Of a DNA stretch of 64,000 bases, positions 1 to 11,473 are shown one piece after another. The position numbers and the translations under genes are program-made. The stretch comes from Chryseobacterium indicum (GTDB lineage: Bacteria > Bacteroidota > Bacteroidia > Flavobacteriales > Weeksellaceae), in contig NZ_JACSGT010000001.1 of NCBI RefSeq assembly GCF_021504595.1, forward strand, positions 2,604,001 through 2,668,000. The letters run 5' to 3'. Below the pieces are notes generated by a model that saw nothing but the letters and a program-made list of their open reading frames with translations, made no database searches and was not told the origin of the DNA. Position 1 is the stretch's first letter; the number at the start of each line of letters is the position of its first letter.

Positions 1-1175
1 TTCCAGATGGGTTGATACCATGCAAGATCCACGTTCGGATTCTGGAAGATCATGAAATAGGAAATCGACTGGTTGTTGTATCCCGTTGCCGGAAGATTGT
101 CACTTGACGTTTTATTGAAAGTAAATTTGGTGGATACTTTTAATTTTTTGGTTAACTGATGTGCAAACGACAAAGCAAAATTCAGTCGGTCGAAACCTGT
201 ATTCGGCATCATCCATTCGTTATTAAGATAAGTAAGCGATGTTCTGAAATTGGTTTTATCATTGGAACTCTCTACCGAAAGACTGTTGGAATACGTAGAA
301 CCTGTTCTCCAGAATCCTTTGATGTTGTCTTCGTACGCTCTCCAAAGCTGCCTTTCCTTGCTCTGTCCGCCAACGGTAGGATCATACTGGAAATAATACT
401 GTCCCGCGAATTTCGGTCCGAAAGCACTGCTCGTTCCTCCGGTACTTACACCGTCTGCAGAAGCTCCGTAGGAATAATAGAACTGTCCTGCTGTATTTTT
501 AGCCAAAGTTCCCTGTCCGTATTCGTACTGCCAATCCGGCCATTTCAGAACGGTATCGTAACTTGAGTAGGAATTGAAGGTTACCTGAATTTTTCCGTTT
601 TTGCTTTTTCCTGATTTTGTGGTGATCATCAAAGCTCCGTTTGCAGCACGGGATCCGTATAAAGCGGCTGCAGAAGCTCCCTTCAGAACGGTTACCGATT
701 CAATATCATCGGGATTGATGCTGTTCAGTCCGTTTCCTAAATCAATCGGAACATCTCCTCCGGAACCCGCTCCGTACGCCGGAGTTCCGGTTCCTGTGGT
801 GGAATTTCCCAGTGGAATTCCGTCTACAACGATCAATGCGTAATTATTATCCAATACCATCGACTTTTCGCCTCTTAAAGTAATTCTGGAACTGGCAAGC
901 GGTCCCGCTCCTGCCGTCTGAACTTTCAGTCCGGCAACTTTTCCTTCCATAGACTGAGCCCAGTTGTTGTTCTGAGTTTCTTCAAAAGTGTCTGAGTTTA
1001 CTTTTTCGGCAACATATCCTAAAGATTTGTCTTGTCTCTTGATTCCCAAAGCGGTTACCACAACTTCGTCGATGTTCTTAATGGTATCTCTTTTCACTTT
1101 TTGCTGAGCTGCCAGATTTACACTGACAAGTCCTAGTAATGATAAAATGAGTACTTTTTGTGTCTCTTTACGCAT
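1..1175 (-). CDS. SusC/RagA-family TonB-linked outer membrane protein (3' end off the window)
   Basis: This is the N-terminal 391 codons of a TonB-dependent importer that would form a beta-barrel in the outer membrane, usually paired with a SusD lipoprotein to take up glycans or peptides. The start ATG (1173-1175) opens a signal peptide ending near LAAQ. It is followed by a TonB-box-like stretch (IDEVVVTALGIKR, about residues 35-47) and a plug domain with the typical LYGSRAANGALMITTKSG motif. The usual N-terminal carboxypeptidase-like domain of long SusC proteins is absent. The reading frame is open to base 1, so the barrel and any susD partner lie outside. Family assignment is firm; the substrate is unknown. 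Confidence 0.9.
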   Translation of the reverse strand, partial: MRKETQKVLILSLLGLVSVNLAAQQKVKRDTIKNIDEVVVTALGIKRQDKSLGYVAEKVNSDTFEETQNNNWAQSMEGKVAGLKVQTAGAGPLASSRITLRGEKSMVLDNNYALIVVDGIPLGNSTTGTGTPAYGAGSGGDVPIDLGNGLNSINPDDIESVTVLKGASAAALYGSRAANGALMITTKSGKSKNGKIQVTFNSYSSYDTVLKWPDWQYEYGQGTLAKNTAGQFYYSYGASADGVSTGGTSSAFGPKFAGQYYFQYDPTVGGQSKERQLWRAYEDNIKGFWRTGSTYSNSLSVESSNDKTNFRTSLTYLNNEWMMPNTGFDRLNFALSFAHQLTKKLKVSTKFTFNKTSSDNLPATGYNNQSISYFMIFQNPNVDLAWYQPIW

Positions 1176-1191
1176 ATCCTTTTTGTTTGCG

Positions 1192-1199
1192 CAAAACTA
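1192..1199 (-). promoter_or_regulatory. -7 box of the SusC-like gene
   Basis: On the minus strand this reads TAGTTTTG, a perfect match to the Bacteroidota -7 consensus TAnnTTTG, and it ends 16 bases before the start codon. No clear -33 TTTG is seen at the usual 19-21 base spacing, so only half of the promoter is supported. Confidence 0.4.
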
Positions 1200-1431
1200 A
1201 AACGATATTATGAGTAGGATTTTAATACTATTTTAACATTTATTAAAGAATTATTAAACGCCATATTAATTAAACCTTAATAACATTGCACAGCAAACTG
1301 GTTAACAACAGGTTAAACGAATGAATAATTTTTAATATTTTAAAGCTGATTTATTTCCCTAATTTTATTGTCTTTTCCTGAGTAAATAAGGGATACCACA
1401 AAGTTGGCTGAATTTTAAAAGAAACTTTTAA

Positions 1432-1465
1432 AACAAAAAAGTCCGCCTCAAAAGAGACAGACTTT
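1432..1465 (-). terminator. Rho-independent terminator after glpQ-like gene
   Basis: Read on the minus strand, a 12-base-pair stem (arms 1454-1465 and 1438-1449, loop of four) closes completely if two G-U pairs are allowed, and is followed by a run of T. On the plus strand the same arms have two mismatches, so it serves the upstream minus-strand gene. Confidence 0.75.
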
Positions 1466-1486
1466 CTGTATAAAGATGACACGATC

Positions 1487-2230
1487 TTATTTTTTAAGCT
1501 GATCCGGAATATTGGTAGTAATGAAACCGATTCCCTGTTTTTTTAATTCATCGGCAATGGCAACGTCATTTACCGTCCATGCATTGGTGATCAATCCCAA
1601 AGCTTTTGCATCTGCAATCCATGTAGGATTTTTCTGGAAAATGCTGTAATGGTAATCGATCCCATCCAAACCTTCGTCCTTGATCTGCTGCGGAGAAAGC
1701 TCTCCTTTCAGATACTGAACTTTAAAAGTGGGTTCCAGTCTTTTAATTTCCTTACAGATATTTAAGCTGAAAGAAATGAAATCGCATTGCGCTCCAAGCT
1801 TCATATCCTTAATCATTTTGATGGTTTTCGCCGTCAGTTCATCCTCTTTTTCCTTCGTTTTGTCAGGCTTTATTTCAACCACCAGTTTTAGCGATTTATC
1901 TTTCTTCCCTTGTTTTAAATAATCTTTCAGAGTGGGAAAATCTTCACCGTTGGATAATTTTACTTTCTCAAGTTCTTTAAAATCGGTTTCGGAAATTTCC
2001 ATTTTTGCGTGATGTTCGTCGTGGTTTACCACCAAAACTCCGTCCTTTGTCATTCTCACATCGAATTCAGATCCGTAAATCTTTAAATTCTGCGCATTTT
2101 CCAATGATTTCAGAGAATTTTCCGTTGTCGGCGGCTGTGTCTGCCAATAACCTCTGTGCGCTACAATCTGGGTTTGTGCCTTCATTACTACTGTGCTTAA
2201 AACTGCTAACCCTAAGATAAAATTTTTCAT
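1487..2230 (-). CDS. glpQ: Glycerophosphodiester phosphodiesterase family protein
   Basis: A 247-residue exported enzyme of the GDPD family, which hydrolyses glycerophosphodiesters to glycerol-3-phosphate and an alcohol. A signal peptide ends near MKAQ. Catalytic motifs are visible in order: HRG at residues 25-27, Glu55 and Asp57 in EFDVRMTKDG, His70 in VVNHDE, and VEIKP further on; the C-terminal strand has TNAWTVND and TNIPD. Length is normal for a short GDPD. It stands alone, with its own terminator downstream. Periplasmic location is inferred from the signal peptide. The gene symbol is by family, since several GDPD paralogues are usual in this group. Confidence 0.9.
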   Translation of the reverse strand: MKNFILGLAVLSTVVMKAQTQIVAHRGYWQTQPPTTENSLKSLENAQNLKIYGSEFDVRMTKDGVLVVNHDEHHAKMEISETDFKELEKVKLSNGEDFPTLKDYLKQGKKDKSLKLVVEIKPDKTKEKEDELTAKTIKMIKDMKLGAQCDFISFSLNICKEIKRLEPTFKVQYLKGELSPQQIKDEGLDGIDYHYSIFQKNPTWIADAKALGLITNAWTVNDVAIADELKKQGIGFITTNIPDQLKK

Positions 2231-2759
2231 AATATAATTTGAATAGTATTCGAAAGTCTTTCAACTTTCAGATAAAGGTATATAAATTTATTTAAGTGAA
2301 TCGTCAATTGTGAATCCTTCGCTTTCAATGATCAGTTATTTAAAATTAACAATTGACTTGCAAAGCAAAATTGACCATTTACATTTTTCACATTAAACTT
2401 GTCTAAACTTTTTTACCGCAAAAGATGCAAAAGATTGTAACACTTTAGTTATTTAAGTTGAATACTTAAATGTAAAAAAGAGCACATAAGTTAAGAAGAT
2501 CAAAGATTTTTCTACTTATTGAAAGTTTGCAAACTAAACAAAGGCACTTCATTTATGTAAAAAAAGACAAAATGGTATTACTTTAATAAGTTTTACGCCT
2601 TTGTATATCTTAAAAGCTGAATTCCTAATAATTGAATCTCTTTGTTTAACCTTGCGGTTAAGAAGACTTATCCCGAACTCAGGTTAAAAAAACTCAACAA
2701 AGTCTTTTGTCTCTTTTGCGGTTACATTTAAAATGAGTTTAAGCAAACTTATTTTTAAA
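2231..2759. repeat. Intergenic region with an inverted pair of 'ACCGCAAAAGA' repeats
   Basis: 529 bases without a credible gene. Near 2414-2436 lies ACCGCAAAAGATGCAAAAGA, and near 2700-2725 its inverted, slightly diverged copy (TCTTTTGTCTCTTTTGCGGT). A third fragment, CTTGCGGTTAAGAAGACTTA, lies near 2651. Similar words recur near 15560-15690, so this looks like an interspersed noncoding repeat family. I see no transposase and no function. Confidence 0.5.
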
Positions 2760-5700
2760 TCAGAAAGAATATTTCGCTCCGATCTGGATCTGGTAAGGAT
2801 TTCCTGAAAGTGGCTCCAGTCCGCTTGTATTCAGACTGTACTTAAACTGTTTTGTCGCCTGATCAAATCCTGTAATTCTGTACAGTGCCGTATTTCCATA
2901 GGATTTATTAACGCCCCATTCTTTGTTAAGCAAATTGGCAACGTTGAAAATATCCACAGAAAGTTCAAAAGCTCCGATTTTTTCAAATTTGATTTTCTTT
3001 GCTACGCGAACGTCCCAAACTCCATAAAAACCATTCTTTCCGCCGTTTCTTTCTGCAACTTTGTTGTTGTAATCCGTAATATAGTTCTTCAAAGCCTGTC
3101 CCACTTCAGGATTATCAATTAAAGTCTGCGTAAGATTCGGGAAAATGTAAGCTAAATCGTTCGTATCTACGAAATCTCCGTTTACGTTTCCACCTGCCGT
3201 TACAGAGAAACGCGTTCCACCGATTCCTGCGTAACGGATTCCTAAGGTAAATCCTGCAATCGTTGGAGAGTTCCCGTAGATAACAACTTTGTTTCTGAAC
3301 TGGTTATCCGAATACGTCATTCTTAAGTTTCTCGGATCTCCTGAAACCATGGTAGACAAGGTTGCAGAGTTCGCTACGTTTCCGTTATAAGAAGTATTGT
3401 CTTTGATATCTGCCCAAGTGTAACTTGCTGTAATTTCTCCGTCTTTCCAGTAACGGTAACTTGTGTCTAAGACGAATGAAAACTGATTGACTTTTCCATC
3501 ACTCACCAATTCCAGAACTCTTCCGAAATTTTTGTTGATTCTTCCGTCTTTCCAGCTCAGTGTTCCGTTGGCTGCAATATCTGCTGCACGAACAAAAACT
3601 CCTCTTCCGCCTTCATTATCCAGCGTAAAATAAGGATTTGCCACCATATTTCTGTCGTAGTAGAAATAGTTGTTTCTCCCCAGTGTCATGTAACCCGCAA
3701 CTCCCGCTCTGAATCTCTCGTTGAAGAAATGCGTGTAAGAAACATTGGCTTTATAAACTACCGGAATTTTTGCATCTTTTCCTGTATAGTTAATGGTAGG
3801 AATCTGATTCTGAGCAAGTGTAGGAACAGTGTTGTAATCATTTCTATAGCTATTAAAATTCGGAACAGGAACATCTTTGCCAGTCACATCCACTGTTGCT
3901 AAATGTCTTCCGTCAAACACCAGATTATTGATAATCATATAGTTGTTGATATCTGAAGAGAAAATTCCGGCTCCAAATTTCAGGAAGTCTTTATTTCCTT
4001 CATTAATATTCCAATCGAACTGGAATCTTGGCTGAATGATGAATGATTTGATCTGATTATCTGTCCGGATTCCCATTTCATCATACAATTTCTGGTTGAA
4101 TCCTGCTTTCGGATAACCGCCATAATCCAATCTTAAACCCGCCATTAAATCCAGACCTTTTGCAATTTTTGTCTGAATCTGTCCGTAAACTCCCAAGTTA
4201 TAAATATTGGATTTCACGGAAGGATCTTCCATCAAAGGAACTTCTCTGTAAAATCTGTACGCCACAAGATTATTGAAATTAAATAAATTATCTCCTCCGT
4301 TCACAGTAGGATTCTCCCTGAAGTGGAATCTTCCGTTCACTTCACTTCCGTACAACGATTTTGCCATCGTGTACATTAAATCTGCTCCGAAGGTATATTT
4401 GATTTTATCCGTATTGTAATATAAATTGTCTACGATCTGGAAAACATTATTCCTGAAACTTTCCTGCGCAAAACGGTGACCTCCGATCTGAATATTAGTT
4501 GCCTTATCTTTTCCGTCGATATTGGTTACGATATTTTCGACAATGGCTCTCGGAACGGGATGACCAAGCTGATCGTTCTGATAACTGTCCTGAAACGTGT
4601 AAAGATACTGCGCCTTCAGTTCGTTCGTCATATTCGGCTTTAAGTTGGATCTTAAAGTCAACAATAAACTGTTATCCAGATTTTTATCATTTCCATAGGA
4701 TTCAAATGCATTGATCGCTGTGTTGTCTCCCAAACCGTTTTTATTAAGATCGTAGGTGAAGTTATTTCTTAGAGTTAATAAGTTTTTATCGTTAATCTGC
4801 CAGTCTAAACGCAAAAATCCGGCATCAGAATTTCTCACTTTATCAAAACTTCCGAACTGCGGCGTATTTCCAACGCCATATTTTGCTCTTGCAATGTCAA
4901 GGAATTTATTTAAAGTAGCCGTTGTGGTATTTAACCTCAATTCGTCGTCATGAGATTTGATATCAGCAATCTGCAATGGTCTTGAATCCAGTTGATGATC
5001 CCAAGCAACGAAGAAATGCAGTTTGTTTTTAATAATCGGTCCGCCCAAAGAGAATCCGAACTGAGAAGTGGAAAAATCGTTGTTGATTTTATTTCCTCTG
5101 ATGTCATATTTGCTGGAAAGCCAGTTTGTTCTTAAATATTCCCATGCACTTCCAGAGAATGTATTCGTTCCGGATTTTGTAACCGCACTTACGGTTCCGC
5201 CTCCGCTTCTTCCTAATGTGACATCATATTGATTGGTGGTTACTTTAAATTCACGAACCGCTTCGATGGAAATAGAAAACGGTGCATTACTTCTGCTTGT
5301 GGTAGAACCTGCAGATGTAGGATTTTTAGCCGTCATTCCGTCGATGGTAAAATTCGTGGAAGAACCCAACTGTCCGGAAATACTTCCGTTTTTACCGCTC
5401 AACGGTGAAAGTTCAGCAAGGTTGTTGAAGTTTCTTCCGTTTACAGGCAAAATTCCGATATTTTTGGTTGTGATGGCTGTTGCCGCACCTAAATTCCCGA
5501 TTTTGTTTTTTAAATTTCCGGTAACAACCACTTCTTCAATGCTTTTCTCGCTTCCCAGATCTACGTTTACCGTTACCTGATCTCCAAAATTTACGTTGTA
5601 TCCTTCTCTCTTTTCATCATTTACGAATACCGTGTAAGGTCCGCCCAAAGGAATTTCTTTGAAAATATATTCCCCTTTCGAATTGGTTTCCGTTTCCGTT

Positions 5701-5864
5701 TTAAACCCTGTCGATTCATTTACAATGGTTACTTTTACCTTTTCCTGCGGAGCTTTTCCGGTTCCGGTAACTTTTCCTACAATAGAAGCCTGAGTGGTCT
5801 GCGCATACGCAAGCGTTCCAAAACTCAGGAACAATAGTCCCAATACAATCTTTACTTTTCTCAT
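2760..5864 (-). CDS. TonB-dependent receptor, Oar-like, with carboxypeptidase-like N-terminal domain
   Basis: A 1034-residue outer-membrane receptor. The signal peptide (to LAYAQ) is followed by a carboxypeptidase-regulatory-like beta-sandwich (about residues 27-105, with NSKGEYIF and LGGPYTV), then a TonB box region (EEVVVTG), a plug beginning LPVNGRNFNNLAELSP, and a long beta-barrel ending in the aromatic terminus KYSF. This order and the GRNFN motif fit the Oar/TonB-carboxypeptidase family common in flavobacteria rather than SusC. No SusD partner is adjacent. The substrate cannot be told from sequence. It is divergently transcribed from ligA. Confidence 0.9.
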   Translation of the reverse strand: MRKVKIVLGLLFLSFGTLAYAQTTQASIVGKVTGTGKAPQEKVKVTIVNESTGFKTETETNSKGEYIFKEIPLGGPYTVFVNDEKREGYNVNFGDQVTVNVDLGSEKSIEEVVVTGNLKNKIGNLGAATAITTKNIGILPVNGRNFNNLAELSPLSGKNGSISGQLGSSTNFTIDGMTAKNPTSAGSTTSRSNAPFSISIEAVREFKVTTNQYDVTLGRSGGGTVSAVTKSGTNTFSGSAWEYLRTNWLSSKYDIRGNKINNDFSTSQFGFSLGGPIIKNKLHFFVAWDHQLDSRPLQIADIKSHDDELRLNTTTATLNKFLDIARAKYGVGNTPQFGSFDKVRNSDAGFLRLDWQINDKNLLTLRNNFTYDLNKNGLGDNTAINAFESYGNDKNLDNSLLLTLRSNLKPNMTNELKAQYLYTFQDSYQNDQLGHPVPRAIVENIVTNIDGKDKATNIQIGGHRFAQESFRNNVFQIVDNLYYNTDKIKYTFGADLMYTMAKSLYGSEVNGRFHFRENPTVNGGDNLFNFNNLVAYRFYREVPLMEDPSVKSNIYNLGVYGQIQTKIAKGLDLMAGLRLDYGGYPKAGFNQKLYDEMGIRTDNQIKSFIIQPRFQFDWNINEGNKDFLKFGAGIFSSDINNYMIINNLVFDGRHLATVDVTGKDVPVPNFNSYRNDYNTVPTLAQNQIPTINYTGKDAKIPVVYKANVSYTHFFNERFRAGVAGYMTLGRNNYFYYDRNMVANPYFTLDNEGGRGVFVRAADIAANGTLSWKDGRINKNFGRVLELVSDGKVNQFSFVLDTSYRYWKDGEITASYTWADIKDNTSYNGNVANSATLSTMVSGDPRNLRMTYSDNQFRNKVVIYGNSPTIAGFTLGIRYAGIGGTRFSVTAGGNVNGDFVDTNDLAYIFPNLTQTLIDNPEVGQALKNYITDYNNKVAERNGGKNGFYGVWDVRVAKKIKFEKIGAFELSVDIFNVANLLNKEWGVNKSYGNTALYRITGFDQATKQFKYSLNTSGLEPLSGNPYQIQIGAKYSF

Positions 5865-5882
5865 ATCTACAAATTAGCTTTG

Positions 5883-5890
5883 CAAATGTA
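5883..5890 (-). promoter_or_regulatory. -7 box of the Oar-like receptor gene
   Basis: On the minus strand this reads TACATTTG, a perfect TAnnTTTG, ending 18 bases before the start codon. No matching -33 element is visible. Confidence 0.4.
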
Positions 5891-6008
5891 TTCTGACTTT
5901 CAGGATCCTCTGTTTAAGGGAGTTTTAACATTTTTTAAATTATATGGGAACCTTATGTTACCTGAATTTTAACCCCGATTTTATCTGGTGGATAATCAGT
6001 GGGTTTAA

Positions 6009-8114
<2,106 letters not shown>

Positions 8115-8137
8115 AAATTATAAAAATATTTAACATA

Positions 8138-8170
8138 ATAAACCATTGAGATTAATTTTCAATGGTTTAT
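8138..8170 (+). terminator. Terminator after ligA
   Basis: A 12-base-pair perfect stem (8138-8149 with 8159-8170), ATAAACCATTGA and its complement, is followed by TTTTGCTTTT. Confidence 0.75.
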
Positions 8171-8212
8171 TTTTGCTTTTAATTAAAAAAATAAACTAAC
8201 AACTAATAATAC

Positions 8213-10636
8213 ATGAGAAAAATCTATTTAATCATTTGTATCGTTTTATGTGCTGTTTTTCAGGCACAGATTGTGAATATTCCGGATGCGAATTTCAAGG
8301 CAAAGCTACTTTCCGCAAATACGACCAACCAGATTATTGCCCGAAATCTTTCCGGAGCAGCAATAATTATTGACACAAATGGTGACAGCGAAATACAGGT
8401 TTCTGAAGCTCAAAATGTTGGAGAGTTAATACTTGGAGGAGCTGCAGGGTACAATATGAATATTATTGCGTCTCTTACCGGTATCAAAAGTTTTACCAAT
8501 CTAAAGAAAATTACAGCCTCTAATTTTGCTCAGGTTCAGTTTATTGATTTTGGCAATATGACTTCTTTACAAAACATCACGGTAGAACAAAATAACGCTC
8601 TGACGAGTCTTGATATACATGGTACAGGAGCAACAATGGTAATCGTTAAAAATAATTCTAACTTAACAACCATTGACGCACATAACTCCTCATCTTTAGG
8701 AAATTTTGATTGCAGCTACAACAATTTACAGAATTTAAATGTTTCTGGGCTCACCTCTATGTTTTTGCTTACAGCAACCAACAATCATCTCAATTCTATA
8801 GATTTAAGTGGGCTTACAAACCTATATGAAGCCAATTTTTTATTTAATAATATCGCCAGTATCAATTTACAAAATAATAATGCACTTGAAATTCTTAATT
8901 TAAATTACAACAGCCTCAGTTCTATGCCTCTTACTGCAACACCAAACTTAAAATATTTAGGCATAAGCGGATGTAACTTTTCAACTTTAGACCTTAGTCA
9001 TTTTCCGCTTCTGGTTGGTCTGGTTGCTACAGGTAATCCATTTTCAGTGCTTGATGCAACACAAAATCCTAAACTAGTAAGTATTAATTGTAGTGGCTGT
9101 CCCAATCTACAAAAATTACTTTTAAAAAATGGCTTAGACAATAATGTACCAACTTCCACCTATTTTTACAGTTGCCCAAACCTTTCTTATATATGTGCTG
9201 ACGATTTTGAGACAGCAGGAATTATGACTTTTATAACAAGCCAAGGATATAATTGTACTATCAATTCTTACTGTTCATTTATACCGGGTGGAGTAAATTA
9301 TACCATTCAGGGAAATACAAAATATGATGGTAACAATAACGGTTGTGATGTTAATGATAGTAATAAAGCTTTTCAGAAATTCAATATTACCAACGGAACA
9401 GTTTCGGGAAGTTTAATTGCGAATGCATCAGGAAATCATTCAATTGCCGTAGGCGCTGGTTCTCACACAATAACTCCGGTTATTGAGAATCCTTCTTATT
9501 TCAATATTTCACCCACAAGCTTAACAGCAAATTTTCCAACGCAAACGAGTCCATTAATACAAAACTTCTGCCTTTCAGCCAATGGAACACACAATGATCT
9601 TGAAGCGGTAATTATTCCGATTACTGCAGCAAGACCAGGCTTCAGTGCAAAATACAAAATCGTTTATAAAAATAAAGGAACCGGAACACAATCCGGAACT
9701 TTATCTTTCAATTATAATGATAACCTGATGGATTTCTCAAGCTCATCTGTCACAGTAAATTCTCAGTCAACCGGACTATTAAACTGGAATTTCAGCAACC
9801 TGCTTCCTTTTGAAACCAGAGAAATTACAGTTACTTTTACCTTAAATACTCCTACACAAACTCCTCCGTTAAATGGTGGCGTGGTTCTTAATTATACGAC
9901 TCAAATTAATGGAGCAACGGACGAAACTCCTCTGGATAATACATTTACGTTAAATCAGACTGTTGTCAATTCTTTCGATCCAAATGATAAAACGTGTCTG
10001 GAAGGAACTTCCATTACACAAGCAAAAGTGGGCGACTATGTTCATTATGTGATCAGATTTGAGAATACCGGAACTGCAAATGCGCAAAACATTGTCGTAA
10101 AAGATGAGATTGATACCTCGAAATTTGATCTGTCCACACTAATTCCGTTAAACAGCAGTCATAACTTTATAACCCGAACGACCAGTCCGAATACCGTAGA
10201 ATTTATTTTCGAAAATATTCAGCTTCCTTACGCGGCAGGAAATAATGGCGGATATGTTTCATTTAAAATTAAAACAAAATCTACATTAAATATTGGAGAC
10301 AGCTTCAGCAACACCGCAAAAATTTATTTTGATTATAATGCTCCGATTGTCACCAACACTTACACAACAACTGTTCAAAACGTATTGTCAACATCCGAAA
10401 TGGTATCAAAAAACAATGAAGTTTCGATCTATCCGAATCCTGTAAAAGAAGTTTTAAACATTCAGTCTAAAAATGAAATTGTAAAAGCTGAAATTTACGA
10501 CGCTTCAGGAAGAATATTAAGTTCAGCATCGGTAAAAGAAAATTCAATGAATGTTTCTGAGCTTGCCAAAGGAAACTACATCATTAAATTATCCACAAAA
10601 GATAAAACATTCGTTCAGAAATTCATTAAAAATTAA
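8213..10636 (+). CDS. Secreted leucine-rich-repeat protein with type IX secretion sorting domain
   Basis: An 807-residue extracellular or surface protein. The signal peptide ends near VFQAQ. Residues about 85-310 form short irregular leucine-rich repeats (NLNYNSLSSMPL, LKYLGISGCNFSTLDLS). A middle region (about 350-560) is beta-rich and of unknown fold. About residues 585-715 match a DUF11/DUF7619-like module (FDPNDKTCLEG, YVIRFENTGTANAQNIVVKD, KIYFDYNAPIVTN). The last 75 residues are a Por_Secre_tail sorting domain (VSIYPNPVKEVLNI ... GNYIIKL). It should leave the periplasm by the type IX system, which cuts off the tail. Function is unknown; adhesion is a guess from the repeats. Confidence 0.88.
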   Translation: MRKIYLIICIVLCAVFQAQIVNIPDANFKAKLLSANTTNQIIARNLSGAAIIIDTNGDSEIQVSEAQNVGELILGGAAGYNMNIIASLTGIKSFTNLKKITASNFAQVQFIDFGNMTSLQNITVEQNNALTSLDIHGTGATMVIVKNNSNLTTIDAHNSSSLGNFDCSYNNLQNLNVSGLTSMFLLTATNNHLNSIDLSGLTNLYEANFLFNNIASINLQNNNALEILNLNYNSLSSMPLTATPNLKYLGISGCNFSTLDLSHFPLLVGLVATGNPFSVLDATQNPKLVSINCSGCPNLQKLLLKNGLDNNVPTSTYFYSCPNLSYICADDFETAGIMTFITSQGYNCTINSYCSFIPGGVNYTIQGNTKYDGNNNGCDVNDSNKAFQKFNITNGTVSGSLIANASGNHSIAVGAGSHTITPVIENPSYFNISPTSLTANFPTQTSPLIQNFCLSANGTHNDLEAVIIPITAARPGFSAKYKIVYKNKGTGTQSGTLSFNYNDNLMDFSSSSVTVNSQSTGLLNWNFSNLLPFETREITVTFTLNTPTQTPPLNGGVVLNYTTQINGATDETPLDNTFTLNQTVVNSFDPNDKTCLEGTSITQAKVGDYVHYVIRFENTGTANAQNIVVKDEIDTSKFDLSTLIPLNSSHNFITRTTSPNTVEFIFENIQLPYAAGNNGGYVSFKIKTKSTLNIGDSFSNTAKIYFDYNAPIVTNTYTTTVQNVLSTSEMVSKNNEVSIYPNPVKEVLNIQSKNEIVKAEIYDASGRILSSASVKENSMNVSELAKGNYIIKLSTKDKTFVQKFIKN

Positions 10637-10658
10637 ACTGATCTGAATACTATTACAA

Positions 10659-10683
10659 AAGACTGTCTTTCAAAGGCAGTCTT
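10659..10683. terminator. Bidirectional terminator between convergent genes
   Basis: A 10-base-pair stem (AAGACTGTCT with AGGCAGTCTT, one wobble pair, loop of five) is flanked by TTTTTT on the plus strand and by TTTTG on the minus strand. It lies between the convergent genes ending at 10636 and 10687. Confidence 0.75.
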
Positions 10684-10686
10684 TTT

Positions 10687-11388
10687 TTAGCTGTGTTCGA
10701 AAATATACAGAGCGTCCGAAATTTTGCTTGCAAAACTTTCATCACCATTTTCGAAATAATAAAAACCTTCTTCAAGGCTTTTCGCATTTTCTTTGATCCA
10801 TTTCAGAAATTTTTCATGATCTGATTCATCGAAATATTTATTTTTATTTTTTTCGCCGACAAAATCCTGATAATAATACCGGATAAAATCCACATAAATC
10901 ATAAAGCTGTTTTGGGCAATATCCACTTTCCAGTATTCTAATAATTTTTCAATTTCACCCGTCACATTATAGATCCCGAAAAACAGATCATCATCAAAAA
11001 AAGTTCTGTTTTCTAAGAAATACTTCCACCATTCTAAAAGAAAAGCGATAACGGCTTCTTTTTCAGCATTATCCCAGATTTCCCATTTTCCGTACTTCAG
11101 CTTTCCGAAAATACCAAACGGATGGATTCCCAGATCATGATCAATGCAAAGTTCCAGTATTCTCGGCAGGAAATGTTTAAAATCGTCCACATTTCCCCAC
11201 GTTGTCATTGCTTTGAAAGCATATCGGGAAAGATCCTCTTCTTCGAGTTCTCTGAGTTCCTTACTGTGAATTTTCTCTTTGTCACGATCCGAAACACAAC
11301 AGGGGCATCCCTCTATGACAGACCGGATTTCATATTTTGAAAAAACAGAATACAGGTTTTCAATCGACTTTTTCAGACTTTCATTCAA
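10687..11388 (-). CDS. Conserved hypothetical protein with CPCC motif
   Basis: A 233-residue cytoplasmic protein without signal peptide or membrane segments, rich in Trp, Phe and acidic residues. The N-terminal third has EGCPCCVSDRDKEKIHSKELREL (paired cysteines that could bind metal) and a conserved-looking SRYAFKAMTTWG stretch. I do not recognise a named domain. Size, acidity and aromatic content resemble orphan immunity-like proteins of polymorphic toxin systems, but no toxin is adjacent. It converges on the LRR gene and diverges from the mgtC-like gene. Confidence 0.7.
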   Translation of the reverse strand: MNESLKKSIENLYSVFSKYEIRSVIEGCPCCVSDRDKEKIHSKELRELEEEDLSRYAFKAMTTWGNVDDFKHFLPRILELCIDHDLGIHPFGIFGKLKYGKWEIWDNAEKEAVIAFLLEWWKYFLENRTFFDDDLFFGIYNVTGEIEKLLEYWKVDIAQNSFMIYVDFIRYYYQDFVGEKNKNKYFDESDHEKFLKWIKENAKSLEEGFYYFENGDESFASKISDALYIFEHS

Positions 11389-11473
11389 GGTTGTAGCATT
11401 TTACGATACAATATACCTCATTTGGATTTTTATCAAAAGAATTATTGTAATTTTATTTAGTAAAATCTTCAAA

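Larger units (their letters stand above)
1176..1486. other. Intergenic region, no gene seen
   Basis: This AT-rich stretch between the SusC-like gene and glpQ holds a -7 box for the former (1192-1199) and a terminator for the latter (about 1432-1465). Nothing coding was found in it. Confidence 0.6.

Noticed and set aside
11279..11473. Upstream extension of the MgtC-like gene
   Set aside because: It overlaps the divergent gene's N terminus and encodes no conserved MgtC sequence before the ATG at 11474.
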